Positions 34,313 through 42,197 of a stretch of DNA of 49,845 nucleotides are shown one piece after another; positions within the stretch are counted from its first letter, which is position 1, and every line of letters begins with the position of its first letter. The stretch spans positions 1-49,845 of the forward strand of contig JAPLLV010000031.1 of assembly GCA_026387405.1 (NCBI GenBank), given 5' to 3'. Source of the stretch: Candidatus Omnitrophota bacterium. GTDB taxonomy: Bacteria > Omnitrophota > Gorgyraeia > Gygaellales > Profunditerraquicolaceae. The translations under genes and the position numbers were made by a program. The notes under the pieces were generated by a model that saw only the letters and a list, made by a program, of their open reading frames with translations, was not told the origin of the DNA and made no database searches.

Positions 34313-34378
34313 ACCTGGCTCAGATAGGTATTGGGCCAGTATTCACCTTGTGGTGAAGATTTGCGCGGGTGTATCCTT
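34313..34378 (+). repeat. Two-hairpin repeat element, copy B (upstream of murI)
   Basis: acctggctcagataggtatt, gggccagta, ttcaccttgtggtgaa, gatttgcgcgggtgta: same order and nearly the same sequence as copy A on the minus strand at 30131-30193. Hairpin 2 keeps its shape with different bases (TTCACC/GGTGAA against TCCCCC/GGGGGA), which is compensatory change. It ends 21 bp before the murI GTG. Confidence 0.7.
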
Positions 34379-34399
34379 TCTGGACAGGGAGGCTTCTAA

Positions 34400-35197
34400 G
34401 TGAGAAAACCCATAGGCGTATTTGATTCGGGCGTGGGAGGTTTAACCGTGGTCAAGGAATTGATCCGCGACCTGCCGGATGAGGATATCGTTTATTTCGG
34501 GGATATCGCGCGGGTGCCCTACGGGATACGTTCCCGGGAGACGATAATACGTTATTCCATCGAAGACACGCTGTTTTTATTAAAACAGGACGTAAAACTG
34601 ATCTGTGTTGCCTGCAATACCGCCTCAAGCGTTGCCTTGCCGGTGATCAAGAATCATTTCAAGGTTCCTATTATCGGGGTGTTGGTCCCCGGAGCGCGGG
34701 AGGCCGTATACGCCACGCGTAATAAACGTATCGGGGTCATCGGTACGCGCGGCACCATAAAAAGCCGAAGCTATGAAATGGAGATAAAACAGCTTGATCC
34801 CAAGGTCTCGGTTTATACCGCGAGTTGTCCTTTATTTGTCCCTTTTGTAGAAGAGGGTTGGTATAAAGGCCCGGAGGTTTTAAGCGTGGCCAGGACATAT
34901 CTGGCTCCCCTAAAACAGGCCCGGGTGGATACGCTTATTTTAGGCTGTACGCATTATCCGCTGATCAAACCGGTGATAGCGCGGGTCATGGGCCCGGGCG
35001 TCACCCTGATAGATTCTGCCAAACAAGTAGCCATCGAGGTGAAGAAGATCCTCGCCAGCGAAGGCCTGCTTAATACTAACGGCAGAAAGGGGGATCATAA
35101 GTTCTATGTAAGCGATAACCCGGAATGGTTTAGCGACCTGGCCAAGAGCTTTTTAGGCCGCCCGATCAAGAATGTGAGGAAGACCAGTAATGTATAG
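34400..35197 (+). CDS. murI: Glutamate racemase
   Basis: The 265-residue protein has both catalytic cysteines: VACNTASSVALP (first) and LILGCTHYPLIKPVI (second), plus the N-terminal IGVFDSGVGGLTVVKEL. It makes D-glutamate for peptidoglycan. The start is GTG at 34400 with a gggagg ribosome-binding site. Its last 8 bp overlap queD, so cell-wall and queuosine genes share an operon. Confidence 0.95.
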   Translation: MRKPIGVFDSGVGGLTVVKELIRDLPDEDIVYFGDIARVPYGIRSRETIIRYSIEDTLFLLKQDVKLICVACNTASSVALPVIKNHFKVPIIGVLVPGAREAVYATRNKRIGVIGTRGTIKSRSYEMEIKQLDPKVSVYTASCPLFVPFVEEGWYKGPEVLSVARTYLAPLKQARVDTLILGCTHYPLIKPVIARVMGPGVTLIDSAKQVAIEVKKILASEGLLNTNGRKGDHKFYVSDNPEWFSDLAKSFLGRPIKNVRKTSNV

Positions 35198-35546
35198 CAT
35201 AAAGATAGAGGCTTATTTCAGCGCGGCCCACAACCTCAGGGGATATAAAGGAAAATGCGAAGCGCTGCATGGGCACAACTGGAAGGTGGAGGTAGCGGTG
35301 GCCCGGGAAAACCCGGATAAGGCAGGCATGGTCGTGGATTTCAGGCTATTGAAGAATGAGCTGCATAAGATTTTAGAAAAACTGGACCATAAATACCTGA
35401 ATAATATTACGTATTTTAAGAAGATTAATCCCACCTCTGAGAATCTCGCTAAGTACGTATATGATCGTATCAAACTCCATACGCCTGACATCAGATCCGT
35501 AACGGTATGGGAATCGGAAAATTCATCGGCAACTTATTATGAATAG
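35190..35546 (+). CDS. queD: 6-carboxytetrahydropterin synthase
   Basis: The 118-residue protein is of the PTPS family. Zinc ligands are H14 (FSAAHNL), H27 and H29 (LHGHNW); the catalytic Cys is C23 (YKGKCEALHGH). It converts dihydroneopterin triphosphate to 6-carboxytetrahydropterin, the second step to preQ0. It overlaps murI by 8 bp and queC by 8 bp. Confidence 0.94.
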   Translation: MYSIKIEAYFSAAHNLRGYKGKCEALHGHNWKVEVAVARENPDKAGMVVDFRLLKNELHKILEKLDHKYLNNITYFKKINPTSENLAKYVYDRIKLHTPDIRSVTVWESENSSATYYE

Positions 35547-37719
35547 CAAGAAGGCAATCGTTCTTTTGTCAGGCGGATTGGATTCAGCGACTACGCTGTA
35601 CATCGCCAAAAAGCAGAAATTTAAATGTCTCTGTCTAATTTTTGATTACGGTCAGCGCCACCGCAGGGAAATAGTGTCAGCTAAAAAAATCGCGCGGAGC
35701 GCGGGCTGCAAATGGCAGATCGTAAAAATCTCCTTACCCTGGAAAGGTTCGAGCCTGCTGGATAAAAGTATTGCTTTTACCAACGACCAGCCCCGCCTGC
35801 CTAGTGATACGCGGGGCGGGCAGGGACTAACGACTAACGACCAAGCAGGCATTCCCAATACCTATGTCCCCGGCCGCAACATCATATTTTTGAGCTTTGC
35901 CTTATCTTGCGCCGAGGCAATCGGCGCGCAGGCAATATTTATCGGAGCAAACGCCATAGATTTTTCGGTTGCTATTGATAGCAAGGTAATCAAAAAAGAC
36001 GATGGTTTAATTCCGATTCAAAGGTGCAGTATCGGTGATTACATATTGAGTATGGATAGAGATACTTTGAAAATTCGATGGAGCAGGGTTCAGGGGCTAA
36101 TAAGACATAAATATTTCAGCCAAATCATGTATCGAATTGTTACAGAACATGGTAGAGAAATAATCGTTTCTAATGGGCATTCACTTTTTACATTAAATGA
36201 TGAAGGGATAATACAGCCAATCAAAGTAGACTGTATCAAAAAAGGAGATTATATATTGGCCCCTTCTAAGCTAAAAATGTTCAGTAATATTAATAGCTTG
36301 AATTTATTAGACTTATTAGCTAATGAAGAATACCTTTTCATTATGCATCCTAAGCTTGGTTGTTTAATAAAACATTACAAAAATGAACGGGAGAGATGGT
36401 GGAAAAGAACCAATGTTATGCCTCTAAACATCTACAATAATCTTTTTAGGATGCATTTAAAGATTAAAGATGATGAAATCCTAATTAAGTCTAGGAAAGA
36501 TAGAGAACGAGCAATTCCGGCAGTGATGAAACTTAATAAGATTTTATCTTTCTTTTTTGGGTTATGGTTGGCTGAAGGAAGTTACGGGAAAAGAGGGGCT
36601 GTCTGTATTTCATGCGGTAATGAAGAAGCCACAATAAATTTTAGAGATGTGTGTAGAATCTTTAGTGCTAAAATGAGTGTAAGAAAAAACAAGATTGATA
36701 AGTCAATGAGTTCACCTTTGTTGATGAAGATAATGAAGAGGTTAGGGTTTGTAGGTAAGGCGAGAACAAAAATAGTGCCTCCGATTATCTATGATTTACC
36801 GCTTGAATTACAAGCTGCATTTTTGCGCGGTTTCATAATTGGAGATGGTTCGGTTAGTAAAGACGGAGCTGTCGGCATATACTCTGCGAGTAAACCGTTA
36901 ATCAATAGTATCCAAGACTTATTGCTCAATTTTAACATCATTGCATATAAAAAACAAAATAAGCATAAAAAGACAAATTTCTACGATAAACCTTCTACCA
37001 TTTATTGTTTAATGATTGAGAACAGCATCGATAAACAGTTTTTTTTGAAATTCATCGGCAACATTAATAATAAAATTAGATTATCGCCAACTTATCGTTC
37101 AAGAATAAGAGGCATTCCACCATACAAAAAATTGAATGATGAACTTAAGTTATGCAGAACTCCTGTCGCAATTACTAAGATAAAAAATGCAATTAGAAAT
37201 AATGGAATATATACAGAAAACCGTTTTGACAGGAAACTCCTTCTAAAACTTATACCTCAAACGGCAGATAGAACTTTAAAAGAAAAGTGGAGTTCTTTGG
37301 TTAATAACGATCTTATATTTGCTAAAGTTGAACAGAAAAGAAGGGTCCCGTATATTAATAAATATATTTATGATGTATCTGTAGAAAACAATCAAAATTT
37401 CGTTTGTGATGGAGTTATAGCTCATAATAGCGGTTATCCGGATTGCCGTCCGGAATTCTACCGGGCCTTTAGTCATGTGATCGCGACAGGCACTAAAGCC
37501 GGCTCAGAAAGAAAAAAGATTGCCGTCGAAACACCCTTGATCCATTTGGGAAAGGCAGAGATCATAAAATTAGGTTTTAGCCTGGGCGTGCCTTTTGAAA
37601 AGACCTGGTCGTGCTATAGGGGCGCCGGCGTTCCCTGCGGGAAATGTGACAGCTGTTTTTATCGCGCCAAGGGTTTTAAAGAAGCGGGGATCAGGGATCC
37701 ATTGTTAAGGAGCAGATAA
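35539..37719 (+). CDS. queC: 7-cyano-7-deazaguanine synthase precursor interrupted by an intein
   Basis: The 726-residue precursor consists of N-extein 1-142, intein 143-630 and C-extein 631-726; the spliced enzyme is 238 residues, a normal QueC length. N-extein: ATP-binding SGGLDS (11-16), FDYGQRH, VPGRNIIFLSFALS, GANAIDF. C-extein: SGYPDCRPEFYRAF, then the zinc motif with SCYRGAGVPCGKCDSC. The conserved family motif D(F/Y)SGYPDC is rebuilt only after splicing. QueC turns CDG into preQ0 using ATP and ammonia. Residues about 83-103 are an extra loop encoded by a genomic repeat. Overlaps queD; queE starts 2 bp after the stop. Confidence 0.93.
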   Translation: MNSKKAIVLLSGGLDSATTLYIAKKQKFKCLCLIFDYGQRHRREIVSAKKIARSAGCKWQIVKISLPWKGSSLLDKSIAFTNDQPRLPSDTRGGQGLTTNDQAGIPNTYVPGRNIIFLSFALSCAEAIGAQAIFIGANAIDFSVAIDSKVIKKDDGLIPIQRCSIGDYILSMDRDTLKIRWSRVQGLIRHKYFSQIMYRIVTEHGREIIVSNGHSLFTLNDEGIIQPIKVDCIKKGDYILAPSKLKMFSNINSLNLLDLLANEEYLFIMHPKLGCLIKHYKNERERWWKRTNVMPLNIYNNLFRMHLKIKDDEILIKSRKDRERAIPAVMKLNKILSFFFGLWLAEGSYGKRGAVCISCGNEEATINFRDVCRIFSAKMSVRKNKIDKSMSSPLLMKIMKRLGFVGKARTKIVPPIIYDLPLELQAAFLRGFIIGDGSVSKDGAVGIYSASKPLINSIQDLLLNFNIIAYKKQNKHKKTNFYDKPSTIYCLMIENSIDKQFFLKFIGNINNKIRLSPTYRSRIRGIPPYKKLNDELKLCRTPVAITKIKNAIRNNGIYTENRFDRKLLLKLIPQTADRTLKEKWSSLVNNDLIFAKVEQKRRVPYINKYIYDVSVENNQNFVCDGVIAHNSGYPDCRPEFYRAFSHVIATGTKAGSERKKIAVETPLIHLGKAEIIKLGFSLGVPFEKTWSCYRGAGVPCGKCDSCFYRAKGFKEAGIRDPLLRSR
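35781..35850. repeat. Genomic repeat inserted in frame in the queC N-extein
   Basis: The segment begins ccaacgaccagccccgcctg and ends ctaacgactaacgaccaagc. ACGAC-type units flank a CCCCGC/GCGGGG palindrome. The AACGACTAACGACC units match the repeats at 32006-32040 and 38391-38423. It adds about 20 residues (NDQPRLPSDTRGGQGLTTND) between AFT and GIPNTYVPG. Confidence 0.7.
35965..37428 (+). mobile_element. QueC intein with LAGLIDADG homing endonuclease
   Basis: The 488-residue intein starts with Ser (S143, SVAIDSKVIKK, block A) and ends in VIAHN before Ser+1 (blocks F/G: YIYDVSVENNQNFVCDGVIAHN). Block B is GREIIVSNGHSLFTL. The endonuclease has two LAGLIDADG motifs, FFGLWLAEGSYG and FLRGFIIGDGSVS, about 100 residues apart. 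The DNA is plainly more AT-rich than the flanking extein, as expected for a horizontally moving element. All residues needed for splicing (Ser1, block B His, penultimate His, terminal Asn, Ser+1) appear present, so it is probably active. Confidence 0.93.
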
Positions 37720-37721
37720 AA

Positions 37722-38393
37722 ATGAAAGGCCGGATTAACGAGGTATTTAAGAGTGTCCAGGGCGAAGGCCCCTATGCGGGCGAAGAGCAGGTCTTCGTGC
37801 GTTTATTCGGCTGCAATTTGAGCTGCAGATTTTGCGATACGCCTTTGAAGGGCTTTCGCGAATATGAGCCACAGGAGCTCCTGGAAGACATAAAGTCGCA
37901 TAAACAGGAAGTGCATTCCGTGTCCTTTACCGGAGGGGAGCCGCTTTTGCAGAGAGATTTCTTAAGGGAGGTGTTGATGCTTACCTCTCAGGCGGGATAT
38001 AAGAATTACCTTGAGACCAACGGCACGCTATTCTCCGAATTAAAAGGTCTGATAGATTTTGTGGATATTGTGGCCATGGATTTCAAATTATCCAGTTCCG
38101 CAGGCATGGGAGATCTCCTGTGGATGCACCGCAGGTTCCTGGAGATCGCCTCAAAAAAAGAGGTTTTCATAAAGGCGGTTGTCTGCGCGACAACAACCGA
38201 GAGCGACCTGGCTGAAAGCTTAAAATTAATAAAAGAAGTAAAGCGCGACGCGATCTTAGTGCTGCAGCCTAATAGCCGCGAAGCGGGACCCCAGCTTCAG
38301 GATAAATTAGCTCGTTTCAAAGAACTGAGTGAGGCTGAAGGCGTGGATACGCGCGTCATCCCGCAGATGCATAAGGAGTGGGGAGTCAAGTAG
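37722..38393 (+). CDS. queE: 7-carboxy-7-deazaguanine synthase (radical SAM)
   Basis: The 223-residue protein has the cluster motif CNLSCRFC (C31, C35, C38; CxxxCxxC) and N-terminal FKSVQGEGPYAGEEQVFVRLFGC. The SAM-binding SFTGGEPLLQ follows. It converts 6-carboxytetrahydropterin to CDG, between QueD and QueC in the pathway. The gene ends at a TAG that starts the repeat at 38391. Confidence 0.94.
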   Translation: MKGRINEVFKSVQGEGPYAGEEQVFVRLFGCNLSCRFCDTPLKGFREYEPQELLEDIKSHKQEVHSVSFTGGEPLLQRDFLREVLMLTSQAGYKNYLETNGTLFSELKGLIDFVDIVAMDFKLSSSAGMGDLLWMHRRFLEIASKKEVFIKAVVCATTTESDLAESLKLIKEVKRDAILVLQPNSREAGPQLQDKLARFKELSEAEGVDTRVIPQMHKEWGVK

Positions 38394-38423
38394 TCGTTAG
38401 TCGTTGGTCGCTAGTCGTTGGTA
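38391..38423. repeat. TAGTCGTTAGTCGTTGG tandem repeat between queE and queF
   Basis: Three to four degenerate copies of a 9-10 bp unit (tagtcgt, tagtcgttgg, tcgctagtcgttgg) cover the queE stop codon and most of the 49-bp gap. Same family as 32006-32040 and the insertion in queC. Confidence 0.7.
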
Positions 38424-38442
38424 AAGAAAAAAAGGATAAGGC

Positions 38443-38835
38443 GTGAAGAAGAAATCTTTGTATGAAGGGTTGCAGAAGGGTGTGCGGAAATTAAAAACGC
38501 CTGGAATAGAGGTCTGGAAGAATCAATATCCGGATAAAACATATTCCATACAGTTAGAAGTTCCCGAATTTACCTGTATTTGTCCAAAGACCGGGTTGCC
38601 GGATTTTGCCGTTATCACTATAGAATACTCTCCGCGCAAATACTGTATCGAGCTAAAGTCTTTTAAGATGTACACAATTTTCTTCCGTAATGTCGGGATA
38701 TTCCACGAACATCTCATTAATAAGATGCTTGAAGATTTCGTACTTGCCTGCAGGCCGCGCCGGGCTAAGATCAAAGGGGTATTTAATCCACGCGGCGGGA
38801 TCACTACTACCGTCAGCCGGGAGTATAAGGGATGA
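38443..38835 (+). CDS. queF: NADPH-dependent preQ0 reductase
   Basis: The 130-residue protein is of the short (type I) QueF class. The catalytic Cys is C47 in EFTCICPKTGLPDF, and the QueF motif ELKSFKMYTIFFRN binds NADPH. It reduces preQ0 to preQ1. The start is GTG at 38443. It overlaps the fumarase gene (ATGA). With queD, queC and queE the preQ1 pathway from dihydroneopterin triphosphate is complete; GTP cyclohydrolase and tgt are not in the window. Confidence 0.94.
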   Translation: MKKKSLYEGLQKGVRKLKTPGIEVWKNQYPDKTYSIQLEVPEFTCICPKTGLPDFAVITIEYSPRKYCIELKSFKMYTIFFRNVGIFHEHLINKMLEDFVLACRPRRAKIKGVFNPRGGITTTVSREYKG

Positions 38836-39653
38836 GAAAGATATCAGCGCGAATGATAACTGATACGGTCGCGGGTTTATGTGTTAAGGCTAATCTGATA
38901 TTGAGGGATGATGTATTGTCGGCATTAAAGACGGCTTTTGCCCTGGAGACTAACGCAAGGGCTAAAGGAATAATCAAGGCAATTATTGAGAATGCCCGCG
39001 TTGCCCGGGTAGATAAGCTTGCTATATGCCAGGATACCGGGATGCCGGTGGTATTTGCCCAGATCGGACGTGAGGTAGTGATCGAGGGCAATTTTAACGC
39101 AGCGATAAATAAGGGGATTGAGTCAGGATATAGAAAGGCGTGTTTAAGGAGTTCGATAGTAGAAGATCCGTTATCGCGCGGAAGGGCCCGGTATACCCCG
39201 GCGGTAATACATATTGGGATGGTAAATTCGAATAAATTGAAATTAACCGTATTGCCCAAGGGTTTTGGCTGCGAGAATAAATCTCAAGCCTTGATGTTTA
39301 AGCCCACGGCAGATATAAGCGAGATAAAAAAATTTATAGTCAACGCGGTAAAAATTGCAGGCCCGGATGCCTGTCCGCCGTATGTGGTGGGCGTGGGTAT
39401 AGGAGGGACGGCTGATTATGCCTCGTTATTGGCGAAGAAGGCCTTATTGCGAAAGATAAAAAGTAAAAAATCAAAATTAGAAAAAGAATTATTGGGGAAA
39501 ATTAATAAGCTCAACATCGGCCCCATGGGCCTAGGCGGCAAGACAACGGCCTTGGCGGTTAATATTGAAACTTATCCTACGCACATCGCCGGACTGCCGG
39601 TGGCGGTGAATATCAGCTGCCACGCCTTAAGGAGCGCTACAGCAGTACTATAG
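38832..39653 (+). CDS. Class I fumarate hydratase, alpha subunit (or L-tartrate dehydratase alpha)
   Basis: The 273-residue protein carries the cluster ligand motif ICQDTGMPVVFAQIG and the segments GCENKSQALMF and DACPPYVVGVGIGGTADYA, each with a cysteine that should bind the 4Fe-4S cluster. It ends GLPVAVNISCHALRSAT. With the beta subunit it interconverts fumarate and malate; tartrate dehydratase is hard to exclude from sequence alone. Its start overlaps queF. Confidence 0.9.
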   Translation: MRKISARMITDTVAGLCVKANLILRDDVLSALKTAFALETNARAKGIIKAIIENARVARVDKLAICQDTGMPVVFAQIGREVVIEGNFNAAINKGIESGYRKACLRSSIVEDPLSRGRARYTPAVIHIGMVNSNKLKLTVLPKGFGCENKSQALMFKPTADISEIKKFIVNAVKIAGPDACPPYVVGVGIGGTADYASLLAKKALLRKIKSKKSKLEKELLGKINKLNIGPMGLGGKTTALAVNIETYPTHIAGLPVAVNISCHALRSATAVL

Positions 39654-39661
39654 TAAAAATG

Positions 39662-39731
39662 CGATTACTTCACTTCGTTCGCAATGATATGTGGTAGTCA
39701 TTGCGAGGGAGCGAAGCGACCGAAGCAATCT
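39662..39731. repeat. GTCATTGCGAG-type inverted-repeat element, third copy
   Basis: gattacttcacttcgttcgc aatga on the left folds onto gtcattgcgagggagcga and agcgaccgaagcaatc on the right. It occupies nearly the whole 83-bp gap between the two fumarase subunit genes without a terminator T-tract. Confidence 0.75.
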
Positions 39732-39736
39732 CTGAT

Positions 39737-40261
39737 ATGAAAAGAATAGTAACACCTTTAAATAAAGGACAGATCAAACAACTAAACTCGGGGGATGAGG
39801 TTTTGTTAAGCGGTGTTATTTATACTGCCCGCGATCAGGCGCATAAAAGGCTGGACGAGACAATCAAAAGAGGCAGGAAGCTTCCGATAGATCTAAAAGG
39901 CGCGGTTATTTATTATTGTGGCCCGACAAGAACTCCCAAAGGAAAAGTTATCGGTTCTTGCGGCCCAACCACCAGTTCGCGCATGGACGCCTTTACGCCC
40001 GCCTTGCTTAAGAAGGTCGGCCTGAAAGCCATGATCGGCAAAGGGGCCAGGTCAAAAGACGTAGTCAGGGCGATTAAAAAACACAAAGCAGTTTATTTCC
40101 TGGCCTATGCCGGATGCGGGGCTCTTATAGCCGGATATATTAAAAAGGCAAAAACCATTCTCTACAAAGACCTGGGGGCTGAGGCGATCCACAGGTTAGA
40201 GGTAAAAGATTTACCTCTCATAGTTGCCATTGATTCGCGAGGGAGAGATATTTATAGTTAA
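39737..40261 (+). CDS. Class I fumarate hydratase, beta subunit
   Basis: The 174-residue protein has GEVLLSG-like start (GDEVLLSGVIYTARDQAHKRL), then YYCGPTRTPKGKVIGSCGPTTSSRMDAFTPALL, GLKAMIGKGAR and VYFLAYAGCGAL, the standard beta-subunit pattern. The start is ATG 39737 (MKRIVTPLNK); in-frame sequence upstream is translation of the repeat and not protein. It works with the alpha subunit just upstream. Confidence 0.9.
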   Translation: MKRIVTPLNKGQIKQLNSGDEVLLSGVIYTARDQAHKRLDETIKRGRKLPIDLKGAVIYYCGPTRTPKGKVIGSCGPTTSSRMDAFTPALLKKVGLKAMIGKGARSKDVVRAIKKHKAVYFLAYAGCGALIAGYIKKAKTILYKDLGAEAIHRLEVKDLPLIVAIDSRGRDIYS

Positions 40262-40263
40262 GG

Positions 40264-40296
40264 CATCTGGGCCAATGTTCACTACTGTGAAAGGAT
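40264..40296 (+). repeat. Hairpin repeat element, short copy C (upstream of rph)
   Basis: atctgggccaatgttcacta followed by ctgtgaaaggata resembles the middle of copies A and B (TGGGCCAgtaTTCAC..GTGAA). Only hairpin 2 is complete. It ends 7 bp before the rph ATG. Confidence 0.45.
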
Positions 40297-40302
40297 AATA
40301 TT

Positions 40303-41043
40303 ATGAAACGCATAGACGGACGAGCCGCCAATGAATTAAGAAAATGTAAGATCACGCGCCATTACCTCAAATTTCCCGAAGGTTCCTGTCTTATAGAGCT
40401 GGGTAATACCAGAGTCATTTGCACTGCCTCGGTTGAGGATAAAGTGCCGCCCTTTTTGAAGAATTCAGGAACAGGGTGGGTGACCGCGGAATACGGGATG
40501 CTTCCGCGTTCCTGCGACAAGCGTATCCCGCGCGGTAAAGATTCCGGCAGGACCTATGAGATACAGCGCCTGGTAGGCAGATCCTTGCGCACGGTTACCG
40601 AATTAAATAAATTGGGCGAGCGCACGATCTGGATCGACTGCGATGTGATCCAGGGGGACGGCGGAACGCGCACTGCCTCGATCACGGGAAGTTTTGTGGC
40701 GCTGGCCGATGCGCTGCATAAATTGCAAAAGGACGGGTTGTTCGGCAGCCTGCCCGCCAAGGGTTCAGTGGCGGGCCTGCCTATCAAAGACTTTGTCGCC
40801 GCTACCAGCGTCGGGATATTTGACGGAGAACATATACTTGATCTGTGCTATGAAGAGGATTCTAAGGCGGAAGTGGATATGAATATCGTGATGACCGGAA
40901 GCGGAGAATTCATAGAGATCCAGGGAACGGCCGAGCGCAAGCCGTTCAGTAAAGTTCATATGGACAAGTTGTTGGTCCTGGCCAAAAAAGGCGTTGAGGA
41001 TTTGATCGAAATTCAGAAGGGCCTTTTAAAAAGCGTGCTTTGA
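40303..41043 (+). CDS. rph: Ribonuclease PH
   Basis: The 246-residue protein is full length. [59 protein letters not shown] and [23 protein letters not shown] are the core phosphorolysis motifs. It trims tRNA 3' ends using phosphate. It overlaps rdgB by one base. Confidence 0.96.
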   Translation: MKRIDGRAANELRKCKITRHYLKFPEGSCLIELGNTRVICTASVEDKVPPFLKNSGTGWVTAEYGMLPRSCDKRIPRGKDSGRTYEIQRLVGRSLRTVTELNKLGERTIWIDCDVIQGDGGTRTASITGSFVALADALHKLQKDGLFGSLPAKGSVAGLPIKDFVAATSVGIFDGEHILDLCYEEDSKAEVDMNIVMTGSGEFIEIQGTAERKPFSKVHMDKLLVLAKKGVEDLIEIQKGLLKSVL

Positions 41044-41651
41044 TGGAATTAGTTGTTGCCACCAAGAATAAGAAGAAGCTCAAAGAGATCAGGGATATCT
41101 GGAAGAATTTAGGACTTGAAGTAAGTTCTCTGGCGGATTATCCGCGGGCTCCCCGTATTATCGAGAACGGCAAGACGTTCAAAGAAAATGCGGTCAAAAA
41201 AGCGGTCAAGACAGCCCGTTTCACCGGAAAACTTACTCTGGGTGAAGATTCCGGGCTTTGCGTGGAGGCTTTAAAGGGGAGACCAGGGGTTTATTCATCC
41301 CGGTTTTCCGGTAGAAACAAGAGCGACCCTCAGAATAACCTGAAGGTGCTGCGTTTATTGGGAGATCTGCCTCCGGCAAAGAGAAAAGCTTATTATATCT
41401 GCGCCGTGGCTTTGGCTGATCAAGACGGAGTGGTCGGTGTAGTAGAAGGAAGGTGCGATGGCAGGATCGGTTTTCAACCCAAGGGCACCAGCGGTTTCGG
41501 ATACGACCCTTTGTTTATAATTCCCGAATATAACAAGACCTTTGCGCAATTGGGCGAGCGTATAAAACACAAGATGAGCCATCGTTTCCACGCCCTTGAA
41601 AAAGCCAAAAAGATCATCGAGAAATATATTGAGGGAAAGAAGAGCGGTTGA
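41043..41651 (+). CDS. rdgB: XTP/dITP diphosphatase
   Basis: The 202-residue protein has [16 protein letters not shown], the substrate loop ENGKTFKENAVKKA, LGEDSGLCVEALKGRPGVYSSRF and GTSGFGYDPLFI, followed by MSHRFHALEKAKK. It removes inosine and xanthosine triphosphates from the pool. The ATG at 41043 (TGATG overlap with rph) is chosen over a TTG one codon earlier. The rph-rdgB pairing is common in bacteria. Confidence 0.95.
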   Translation: MELVVATKNKKKLKEIRDIWKNLGLEVSSLADYPRAPRIIENGKTFKENAVKKAVKTARFTGKLTLGEDSGLCVEALKGRPGVYSSRFSGRNKSDPQNNLKVLRLLGDLPPAKRKAYYICAVALADQDGVVGVVEGRCDGRIGFQPKGTSGFGYDPLFIIPEYNKTFAQLGERIKHKMSHRFHALEKAKKIIEKYIEGKKSG

Positions 41652-41708
41652 TATAATTGAACCGTAAAATGTATTTCGTATATATATAAAAATTAAAGAA
41701 ATTTGTAA

Positions 41709-41786
41709 CGGGGCGTAGCTCAGTTTGGCTAGAGCGTTTGGTTTGGGACCAAAAGGCCACAGGTTCAAGTCCTGTCGCCCCGACCA
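41709..41786 (+). tRNA. tRNA-Pro (anticodon TGG)
   Basis: Acceptor CGGGGCG/CGCCCCG with encoded ACCA. D-arm TAGCTCAGTTTGGCTAGAGC. Anticodon loop TTTGGGA closed by TTTGG/CCAAA. T-arm ACAGG-TTCAAGT-CCTGT. Confidence 0.96.
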
Positions 41787-41840
41787 GTTAGCTAATGGCA
41801 CGTAGCATATGGCAAATGGCACGTAGCAGAGGGCACATGG
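41787..41840. repeat. GCAAATGGCACGT repeat cluster (left arm) after tRNA-Pro
   Basis: ctaatggcacgtagcatatg and gcaaatggcacgtagcagag are degenerate tandem units like those after ssrA (33134-33177). Their inverse complement is found at 42198-42230 on the other side of the S23 gene. Confidence 0.65.
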
Positions 41841-41846
41841 CCGGAT

Positions 41847-42197
41847 ATGTTTAGATTTGAGGAACTAGATATCTGGAAGCTCGCAGTGGATTACGCTCAC
41901 GATATTTATACCATTGCAAATAAATTTCCTCTTAATGAGCAGTATAACGTTACTTCACAACTTAAAAGAGCTGGTTTATCAATTTCGAACAACATCGCTG
42001 AAGGGTCGGGTGTTACGACAAACAAAAATTTTAGTTCGTTCTTAGATATCAGCGTATCATCTGCTTTAGAGACAGTAAACATTTTGTATTTTGCGGCTCG
42101 AAGAGGTTATATTAGCGAATCTGAACGATTAAACTATTACCAAAAAGCCGAAACATTAATTAAGAAGATCAGAGCATTTAAGAATTCTTTGAAATAG
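41847..42197 (+). CDS. Four-helix-bundle S23-family protein
   Basis: The 116-residue protein is entirely helical: FRFEELDIWKLAVDYAHDIYTIANKFP, QYNVTSQLKRAGLSISNNIAEGSG, FSSFLDISVSSALETVNILYFAARRGYI, YYQKAETLIKKIRAFKNSL. This is the S23/bAvd family (23S intervening-sequence proteins, related to the accessory protein of diversity-generating retroelements). Stand-alone copies have unknown function. No reverse transcriptase or rRNA is nearby. The gene sits alone between two tRNA genes and is flanked by opposing repeat clusters. Confidence 0.85.
   Translation: MFRFEELDIWKLAVDYAHDIYTIANKFPLNEQYNVTSQLKRAGLSISNNIAEGSGVTTNKNFSSFLDISVSSALETVNILYFAARRGYISESERLNYYQKAETLIKKIRAFKNSLK

Noticed and set aside
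34280-34400. A preQ1 riboswitch for the que genes
   Set aside because: No preQ1 class pattern is visible upstream of murI, queD or queE; the structured element there is the two-hairpin repeat.
39701-39736. N-terminal extension of the fumarase beta subunit (RGSEATEAISD)
   Set aside because: It is a translation of the GTCATTGCGAG repeat; the conserved protein starts at 39737.
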